DNA of 11,350 nt from Candidatus Hestiella acidicharens (GTDB lineage Archaea > Thermoproteota > Thermoprotei_A > Sulfolobales > Acidilobaceae): NCBI GenBank assembly GCA_015523575.1, contig WAJZ01000041.1:1-11350 (forward strand). Reading direction: 5' to 3'. Of this stretch, positions 1 to 4,009 are shown piece by piece. The position numbers were made by a program, and so were the translations under genes. The notes under the pieces are model-generated. The model was not told the DNA's origin, made no database searches, and saw only the letters and a program-made list of their open reading frames with translations. Each line of letters begins with the position of its first letter. The first letter of the stretch is position 1.

Positions 1-245
1 ATATTCTTAGGTTCTTCAAATATATCTGGAATATCATTAATTGCCTTAATTATTTCGTTAATCTTTATCACGTACTAGCCCGTCAAAATTAATAGATTTA
101 AAAACTCTAAGTATAAAATCTAATCCCGGCTTAGACTTCTCTTTACCTTTAAAACTTAGATAGATCGGAAAGATTTTTTGCTCTTTTTTGCTTCATCTTT
201 AATTTTAAGAAGTGATAATGTTTTTCCACGTCCATAGGTGCATGT
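1..245 (-). pseudogene. Frameshifted remnant of a P-loop ATPase (cut by window edge)
   Basis: On the minus strand three short open stretches join into one plausible protein. The first (about 245-180) reads CTYGRGKTLSLLKIKDEA, a Walker A-like P-loop (GRGKT at about 233-219). A one-base slip in an A6 tract at 174-179 then moves the frame to FPIYLSFKGKEKSKPG and onward to DGLVRDKD, ending at a stop at 58-60. A second slip near 60-75 restores VIKINEIIKAINDIPDI, which runs off the left edge. The composition and the position of the P-loop suggest an archaeal AAA/STAND-like ATPase, but the family is not recognised. The expected N-terminal part would lie to the right of 245 and is absent, because another gene remnant begins there. 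This is read as a decayed, truncated gene. Sequencing error at the homopolymer is an alternative for the first slip only. Confidence 0.55.
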
Positions 246-623
246 GATAGACCACCTTCTAAAGATAAAAATAATATCGGCAATATGCGTTTTAGCAAAA
301 CATATCTTGGTGAGATGTATAAAGTTTATTCAGAATGTTACAGAGTATTAAAGCCTGGCAAATTTATGGTTGTAGTTTATGGTTGTAGTAGTTAAGGATA
401 TACAGAGAGATTGGTCGACTATACCTTTAGGTGCAGATACGATAAAGCTGTGTCAGCTAGCTGGCTTCAAAGTTCATGACATCATAATCAATAAGCTGTA
501 TAATCCAAGCTTTTGGATGCTGAACCTAGCTAAAAAGTCGCGGAGGAAAGGCAATAAGGGAACAAAGAGATTTCACGCGTTAAAAAATCATGAATAGTAT
601 TAGTTTTTAGAAAACCTAAATAA
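246..623 (+). pseudogene. C-terminal remnant of a SAM-dependent methyltransferase, two frameshifts
   Basis: The plus strand encodes the C-terminal part of a SAM-dependent methyltransferase of the DNA methylase/Trm11-like kind. From about 246 it reads DRPPSKDKNNIGNMRFSKTY, then EMYKVYSECYRVLKPGKFMVVV, a family-typical helix and strand. The frame then shifts and continues as VKDIQRDWSTIPLGADTIKL, with downstream PSFW. The first shift is exactly a 13-bp tandem duplication at 363-388; with one copy removed the frame is continuous through MVVVVKD. A second shift of one base near 595-597 interrupts a KNHEYVLVFRKPK-like ending: the tail VLVFRKPK is in another frame and stops at 621-623. The N-terminal SAM-binding half and the start codon are missing. 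The frame from 379 to 597 has an ATG, but that ATG lies in the duplication, so it is not likely to be a real gene. The assignment to a methyltransferase rests on recalled family patterns. Confidence 0.72.
363..388 (+). repeat. 13-bp exact tandem duplication inside the methyltransferase remnant
   Basis: The unit tttatggttgtag occurs at 363-375 and again at 376-388 with no mismatch. Because 13 is not a multiple of three it shifts the reading frame and produces a TAA at 393-395. Deleting one copy restores a continuous methyltransferase reading frame across the site. Confidence 0.95.
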
Positions 624-643
624 TTTTATTACCCGTTCTAAAT

Positions 644-1207
644 TCACAAAATTTTCACTTTATACCCTCTTTCCTTATACCACTTAACCCTTTCCCAAAG
701 CTTACGCTCTAATTCCTTATCTATTTCTCCCTCTATCTTTACAGGCTTACCGAAGAAGTACTTGTCTATTATCGTCCATTCCTCAGGTATATAAAACTTC
801 TTGAACCTTCCTACGTCTAGATGAGGACTGGTGTAGCCCCAAGTCTCCCTAATGTCTCTGTGATAGATGTAGTCGCCACTTTGATTCGAGATTATAAGCT
901 TTTCAGAAAAGTATATCTCTATGATCCCAGCATCAACAGGCTCCCTACTAGGTTTAGGCTTAAAAGATACGTAGCTAAATCCATACTTCTCGGCAAATTC
1001 TAGCTCACGCCTATAATTCTCCTCATTATTCTCAAATTCCCAGATGTCATATATGCCCCTATCGAACTCGTAAGCACTTTTAAGCAAAGAGCTAAAGTCT
1101 TCAGTATCCTCGCTTATCGCACTGACCAACCTACAGCCCATTCCGTAATGTATGACAAAAGACTTTTCTCTATCCTTATCCTTAACATATAATCTAAGAT
1201 CAGACAT
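644..1207 (-). CDS. Hypothetical protein, 187 aa
   Basis: This is an open frame of 187 codons with an ATG start (MSDLRLYVKDKDREK), ending in TYR/LYS-rich WYKERGYKVKIL. I do not recognise the family. The protein is soluble by eye: no signal peptide and no membrane segment. It is rich in charged and aromatic residues, with alternating beta-like segments (IIEIYFSEKLIISN) and a helical C-terminus (KELERKLWERVKWYKE). No catalytic motif stands out. It is the only apparently intact gene in the leftmost 1.2 kb, sitting between the methyltransferase remnant and a divergent toxin-antitoxin-like pair, so it is probably an accessory gene. No clear Shine-Dalgarno sequence precedes the ATG, so a leaderless message is possible. 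Function cannot be stated. Confidence 0.65.
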   Translation of the reverse strand: MSDLRLYVKDKDREKSFVIHYGMGCRLVSAISEDTEDFSSLLKSAYEFDRGIYDIWEFENNEENYRRELEFAEKYGFSYVSFKPKPSREPVDAGIIEIYFSEKLIISNQSGDYIYHRDIRETWGYTSPHLDVGRFKKFYIPEEWTIIDKYFFGKPVKIEGEIDKELERKLWERVKWYKERGYKVKIL

Positions 1208-1258
1208 AATTTAAAGCTAGTTTAAGAGAAGAACTAAGTTACTGATGAAGAGGCTTTC

Positions 1259-1274
1259 CGAAAAGATTTAAATA
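1259..1274 (+). promoter_or_regulatory. BRE/TATA promoter for the AbiEi-like gene
   Basis: TTTAAATA at 1267-1274 is preceded by a purine-rich BRE-like stretch (cgaaaaga). A start of transcription about 25 nt downstream would fall near 1296, just before the ribosome binding site and ATG at 1308. The TTTAAA core is palindromic, so it might also serve the divergent gene at 644-1207, though it is 60 bp from that start. Confidence 0.6.
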
Positions 1275-1297
1275 CTTATGTGCCAAATTATATTAAA

Positions 1298-1303
1298 AGG
1301 TGA
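1298..1303 (+). promoter_or_regulatory. Ribosome binding site that fixes the start at 1308
   Basis: AGGTGA lies 4 nt before ATG 1308. The upstream in-frame ATG at 1278 lies between the TATA box and the expected transcription start, so it would not be in the message. The 1308 start is therefore preferred. Confidence 0.65.
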
Positions 1304-1307
1304 CTTA

Positions 1308-2009
1308 ATGTACTTAGATACTTTCAATGCAGCATTAAGGAGGAGCTATTCAGGTAGCCTGTTTAGCGTTAAACATGCATATCGAATTCATTCAAGGGCT
1401 AAGGAGTACTTATACAGATTGAAAATTTTGGGCGAGATTAGGTGTGTGGGCTGGGGCTGGTATTATGTGCCTAAGAAGCAGGATGTATGGAGCTTCTTGG
1501 CCAATGACAAGAACTTTAAGGTCTTGATCAAGCAGACTGCTGCAAGCATATGGAACTATGACTTTGTCCACAGAAACGTTTACAGATTAGCCGTTAAAGA
1601 TAGAGGTTTCAAAAGAGCTTTAGAGGCCTTAGGTAAGGAGCAGGGATGGATGTTTGAGGTTGAAGTGTATAGTAAGATACCTTATGAATATAAGAAAGTT
1701 GGCAAATTGTTAGTTGAATCTTTAGAGTCATCTATAGTTAGCTGCATAGCTGAATGGTCATTCTTAGATGCGTTAGCTATGCTTTACTTTAGAAGAGATA
1801 AGATAGACTTTAAGAAGTTGAGAGGTATTAGCAGGTGGAGGAGGCTATCCAGATCCAATACACGTGTTTGGTCAGTAATAAAGTATGCATGTAGCTTGTT
1901 TAATGAGAAGCTCGGAGAGAAGTTATTCAATGTGAGAAAGACCAGCTTAAGTAGTGAGATCAAGGAGCTTGTAGACGAGGCTGTCGATAGGGTGTTGGAG
2001 TTTGCCTAA
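1308..2009 (+). CDS. Winged-helix AbiEi-like protein, antitoxin/regulator of a nucleotidyltransferase pair
   Basis: The product is 233 aa starting MYLDTFNAALRR. The N-terminal 60 residues look like a winged helix: a helix near SVKHAYRIHSRAKEYLYRLK followed by a wing EIRCVGWGWYYVP (about residues 42-55). The rest is helical and basic, with aromatic patches and no enzyme motif. The stop overlaps the start of the next gene, which encodes a nucleotidyltransferase with GG and DxD motifs. This order, wHTH gene then MNT-fold gene, is that of AbiE-type toxin-antitoxin modules (AbiEi antitoxin and repressor, AbiEii toxin). From context it would neutralise or repress its partner. Its own frame is intact while the partner is truncated. 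A plain DNA-binding regulator is the alternative. Similarity to AbiEi is at the level of architecture and is not proven. Confidence 0.6.
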   Translation: MYLDTFNAALRRSYSGSLFSVKHAYRIHSRAKEYLYRLKILGEIRCVGWGWYYVPKKQDVWSFLANDKNFKVLIKQTAASIWNYDFVHRNVYRLAVKDRGFKRALEALGKEQGWMFEVEVYSKIPYEYKKVGKLLVESLESSIVSCIAEWSFLDALAMLYFRRDKIDFKKLRGISRWRRLSRSNTRVWSVIKYACSLFNEKLGEKLFNVRKTSLSSEIKELVDEAVDRVLEFA

Positions 2010-2310
2010 AGCCATAGAGCTTATGAAGAAGCGAGAAGAAGAACTCTTGAAACTAATACAAAAGTTGTCTGAGAAAACTAACTCATTCTCTGATCCTAAA
2101 CTGATACTAATAGGTGGTTATGCGCTTAGGGCTTTTGTCTCTCTTTCAAGATATACTAGGGATTGTGACTTTGCACTAAGGAAGACTGAGGGATGGAAGA
2201 TAGATAAACTTAAAGGCATTATGCCTAGGGATTTTTCCGTTGAAGCACTTATTTTGTTAGGTTTTTCTAGTTCAAATAGAACTCTATACTCACCTATGCG
2301 AATCCTGTAA
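2002..2310 (+). pseudogene. 5' part of an AbiEii-like nucleotidyltransferase, 3' end lost
   Basis: The frame starts with TTG at 2002, preceded by AGGGTG at 1989-1994, and overlaps the upstream stop by 8 nt. The first 83 residues look authentic. After a helical N-terminus, LILIGGYALRAF (G38, G39) and RYTRDCDFAL (D54, D56) give the GG...DxD signature of the DNA-polymerase-beta-like nucleotidyltransferase fold seen in AbiEii/MNT toxins. At about 2250, after FSVEAL, the family-like sequence stops. The frame runs on through DNA that is antisense to the relE-like gene and ends at 2310, giving only 102 aa. The family is usually well over 200 aa and its helical C-terminal domain is missing, so the toxin is expected to be inactive. 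It may still be translated with the intact partner gene. Confidence 0.75.
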
Positions 2311-2471
2311 TGATTCCTGTAACCACGCAGCTTCTTAATGTCGAGTCTTCCGGAGAAGCCATAGTCTCGTAGAATAACTAGGGCTTCAAGAATTCTACCT
2401 TTAAAGGGCTCATCAAGCTCGCTGAGTTGTTTTAAAGCCTTTTTAGTAAGGCTAATGCTATACCTTGTCAT
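2118..2471 (-). pseudogene. RelE-type mRNA interferase with lost C-terminus
   Basis: Residues 1-74 are a typical archaeal RelE/ParE-fold toxin. MTRYSISLTKKALKQL and two further helices are followed by the beta-sheet core DIKKLRGYRNHYRIRIGEYR and VLFELEKPNKI. The fold normally ends shortly after with a last strand carrying a basic residue and tyrosine (a V-Y-A-I...R...Y-like end) at about 85-90 residues. Here the sequence changes after I74 (codon at 2250-2252) and runs on for 43 unrelated residues, antisense to the nucleotidyltransferase gene, up to a stop at 2118. The ATG overlaps the stop of the antitoxin gene (ATGA at 2468-2471), the normal relBE arrangement with the antitoxin first. The lost strand carries family catalytic residues, so activity is doubtful. 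Confidence 0.75.
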
Positions 2472-2680
2472 TTTAGCTCCCTAAGAACGTCCTCTAAATC
2501 AACAAGCTCTACTTTTCCTTTCATTTTCTCATTCTCATACTCTCTTATTGCTTCAGCCTCGTCTGGTAGGGGTTCTTCGATACCAATAAGTCGCTCTTCT
2601 AATAAGGCCTCAATACGCTCTAGTATACTCTTTAACTCGCGTAACTCTCTATATAATAGCTCCTCTTTATCTACAGTCAA
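2468..2680 (-). CDS. RelB-type antitoxin
   Basis: The product is a small acidic protein of 70 aa with a TTG start (TVDKEELLYRELREL). Residues 5-35 form a strongly charged helix or coiled coil. The C-terminal part, PLPDEAEAIREYENEK followed by VELVDLEDVLREL, is the toxin-wrapping segment common in archaeal RelB-like antitoxins. A strong purine tract (GAGGAGGGAGA, 2687-2697) lies about 7 nt before the TTG and supports this start. The stop overlaps the ATG of the relE-like gene by 4 nt, so the two are translationally coupled. The gene itself appears intact although its toxin partner is truncated. It is expected to bind the toxin and repress its own promoter. It lies 90 bp downstream of the tRNA-Val gene on the same strand. 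Confidence 0.72.
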   Translation of the reverse strand: MTVDKEELLYRELRELKSILERIEALLEERLIGIEEPLPDEAEAIREYENEKMKGKVELVDLEDVLRELK

Positions 2681-2703
2681 TTACAGTCTCCCTCCTCATA
2701 GGG

Positions 2704-2709
2704 TTTAAA
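2704..2709 (-). promoter_or_regulatory. Possible TATA box for the relBE-like pair
   Basis: A palindromic gtttaaac contains TTTAAA on the minus strand. Its distance would put transcription near 2682, which would exclude the purine-rich ribosome binding site at 2687-2697. Either this box is used for a nearly leaderless message or the real promoter lies further upstream, nearer the tRNA. Confidence 0.3.
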
Positions 2710-2770
2710 CGGTGGTTGAGGCTCTTAACCCTTTATCGTCTTTGAAAGAAATATCAGAACTGATGTCTAT

Positions 2771-2846
2771 TGGTGGGCCCGCGGGGATTCGAACCCCGGA
2801 CCTCCGCCGTGTGAGGGCGACGTCCTACCTGCTAGACTACGGGCCC
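2771..2846 (-). tRNA. tRNA-Val (anticodon CAC), CCA encoded
   Basis: The minus strand folds into a complete cloverleaf of 73 nt plus an encoded CCA. Acceptor GGGCCCG pairs with CGGGCCC. The D stem is GTCT/GGAC with a GG-containing loop, and the anticodon stem TCGCC/GGCGG closes the loop CTCACAC with CAC at positions 34-36. The variable loop is AGGTC, and the T arm is CGGGG-TTCGAAT-CCCCG. The discriminator base is A. CAC reads GUG, giving valine. There is no intron. The 3' end faces the accessory genes on the left, which makes the gene a candidate former integration site. Confidence 0.96.
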
Positions 2847-2871
2847 CCGCTTACATTATGATTTGTTCGCC

Positions 2872-2880
2872 TAAAAATTC
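2872..2880 (-). promoter_or_regulatory. Possible TATA-like element of the tRNA-Val gene
   Basis: gaatttttag on the minus strand is centred about 30 bp before the tRNA 5' end, the usual distance for an archaeal tRNA promoter with a short leader. The match to a TATA consensus is weak. Confidence 0.3.
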
Positions 2881-2911
2881 TTAATTGGCCTCTTGCAACA
2901 ACCTAGACAGT

Positions 2912-2928
2912 AAAACAAGGTTTATAAG
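2912..2928 (+). promoter_or_regulatory. BRE/TATA promoter of rps19e
   Basis: TTTATAAG at 2921-2928 is preceded by the A-rich BRE-like aaaacaagg. Transcription is expected near 2947-2950, leaving a leader of about 65 nt before the GTG at 3013. That is long for this window. The leader contains several AGGC/GCCT repeats that could pair. Confidence 0.65.
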
Positions 2929-3012
2929 TTTCTCAGCTACACAGATTCTTTAGGCGTGCCTTTATTAGGCTTGCAGGCAAATTGGATAGACAATATGGAG
3001 GGCTGAGGACAC

Positions 3013-3447
3013 GTGTTGGCTAGGGAAGTTCCGGCGGACAGGCTTGTAGCGAAGCTAGCGGAAAGGCTCAAAAAGATGCAGAAGATACAGCCACCTGAGT
3101 GGGCACTTTACGTGAAGACAGGGGTGTTTAAGGAGAAGCCACCGAGCAATACAGATTGGTGGTACATAAGGTCTGCATCCCTTTTGAGGAAAATAGCATT
3201 GTCTCCCGAGCCTTTAGGTATAGGTACTCTCAGGACTTTATATGGGGGTAAAAAGAGAAAGGGCTCAAGGCCCCCCCACTTTGAAAAGGGCTCTGGTAGT
3301 ATTATAAGGAAGTCCTTGCAACAACTAGAGCAGGCAGGGCTCATAGTCACTATACCTGGCAAGGGCAGGAAGCTTTCTCCACAAGGGGAAAGCCTAATAG
3401 ATAGTGTAGCGAAGGAAATATTGAGGGAGTTAAGCTTAGTAGCCTAG
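3013..3447 (+). CDS. rps19e: 30S ribosomal protein S19e
   Basis: The product is 144 aa, the usual length of archaeal S19e, a small-subunit protein found only in archaea and eukaryotes. Family features run through the whole chain: the N-terminal REVPADRLVAKLAERLK, PPEWALYVKTG, DWWYIRSASLLRKI, a LYGGKKRKG basic loop, HFEKGSGSIIRKSLQQLEQA and a C-terminal helix DSVAKEILREL. The fold is a winged helix that binds the head of the 30S subunit. The start is GTG, with TTG as the next codon; GGAGGG lies 10 nt and TGAGG 4 nt before it, and the family N-terminus fits this start. The gene is divergent from tRNA-Val. Its TAG stop shares the palindrome CTAG (3444-3447) with the stop of the convergent CYTH gene. 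Confidence 0.96.
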   Translation: MLAREVPADRLVAKLAERLKKMQKIQPPEWALYVKTGVFKEKPPSNTDWWYIRSASLLRKIALSPEPLGIGTLRTLYGGKKRKGSRPPHFEKGSGSIIRKSLQQLEQAGLIVTIPGKGRKLSPQGESLIDSVAKEILRELSLVA

Positions 3448-3986
3448 GTGTTATCCTTGCCCCCAAGCTTTTCCCATACCATGTCTGCATAAGTGCTCTC
3501 TATTACCTTCCCTCTTATGTTTAGCTTTTTCAGGCTTTCAGTAACTTCTACATCGCTCCCGTTCTTTGATTCCACTTCCACGTAGCAGCCAAGTCCATCA
3601 ACATTATCTAGGCTTATGATAACATTATCGAAGTCGTAATATTTTCTTAGTTTTCTAACGTTGACCGAAGGATTAAATCCAAGCTTCTTCAATAGTAGCA
3701 GGGGGTTTTCTTCCAGGTTAATGGTAACTTCTTCCCTGGCCTTTATCCCGCCAGCACCCTTCTGCTTCTTGCTCTTATAGGTGAGGGATCTTGGCTTACC
3801 ATTAACAAACCTTATTCTTAGGGCCTCGTCCATTGCCTTCATGTCTTTGCATGGGTGTTCAAGGTATATATCTTCCTCCCTCCTCTCTTCAAGAAAGGTC
3901 GCATTAAGTTCCCTTAGCTTAGTTTCTATTTCCTCCATTGAATTGCAAGTGACCTCTATTTTTATTTCCACTTCCGTTTTACCCAT
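3444..3986 (-). CDS. CYTH-domain protein (class IV adenylate cyclase CyaB / triphosphatase-like)
   Basis: This 180-aa protein has the CYTH (triphosphate tunnel) signature. The ExExK motif EVEIK is at residues 5-9, basic R57 and R59 are in EALRIR, and K71 is in LTYKSK. R84 and E85 follow in KAREEV, then K112 and R114 in RKLRKYY. Acidic strand residues D127, E137 and E139 appear in SLDNVDGLGCYVEVES. Family members bind a triphosphate inside a beta tunnel with divalent metal and act as adenylate cyclases, thiamine triphosphatases or polyphosphatases. The archaeal substrate is generally unknown and cannot be read here. The ATG at 3986 is chosen over the TTG at 3995 because AGGAG lies 10 nt before the ATG but almost touches the TTG. 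The gene follows cdc48 by 23 nt and is probably cotranscribed with it. Confidence 0.88.
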   Translation of the reverse strand: MGKTEVEIKIEVTCNSMEEIETKLRELNATFLEERREEDIYLEHPCKDMKAMDEALRIRFVNGKPRSLTYKSKKQKGAGGIKAREEVTINLEENPLLLLKKLGFNPSVNVRKLRKYYDFDNVIISLDNVDGLGCYVEVESKNGSDVEVTESLKKLNIRGKVIESTYADMVWEKLGGKDNT

Positions 3987-3996
3987 CTCTTCCAAA

Positions 3997-4002
3997 CTCC
4001 TT
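3997..4002 (-). promoter_or_regulatory. Ribosome binding site of the CYTH gene
   Basis: AAGGAG on the minus strand lies 10 nt before ATG 3986. It is only 1 nt from TTG 3995, so it selects the shorter start. Confidence 0.55.
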
Positions 4003-4009
4003 AAACGGG

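Noticed and set aside
379..597. A separate 72-aa gene
   Set aside because: Its ATG lies in the 13-bp duplication and both ends are frameshift products; it is the middle of a methyltransferase remnant.
821..1003. Plus-strand ORF opposite the 187-aa gene
   Set aside because: No promoter or ribosome binding site, and the antisense frame is much longer and better formed.
1242..1248. CTGATGA resembling box C of a C/D guide RNA
   Set aside because: No box D, C' or D' at proper spacing on the same strand, and the TATA box and start of the next gene follow directly.
1278..1307. Upstream ATG as start of the AbiEi-like gene
   Set aside because: It lies before the transcription start expected from the TATA box and has no Shine-Dalgarno sequence, whereas ATG 1308 has AGGTGA.
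1..2770. Second copy of the tRNA-Val 3' end as an attachment site
   Set aside because: A scan for the T-arm/acceptor sequence found no convincing partial copy in this part of the window.
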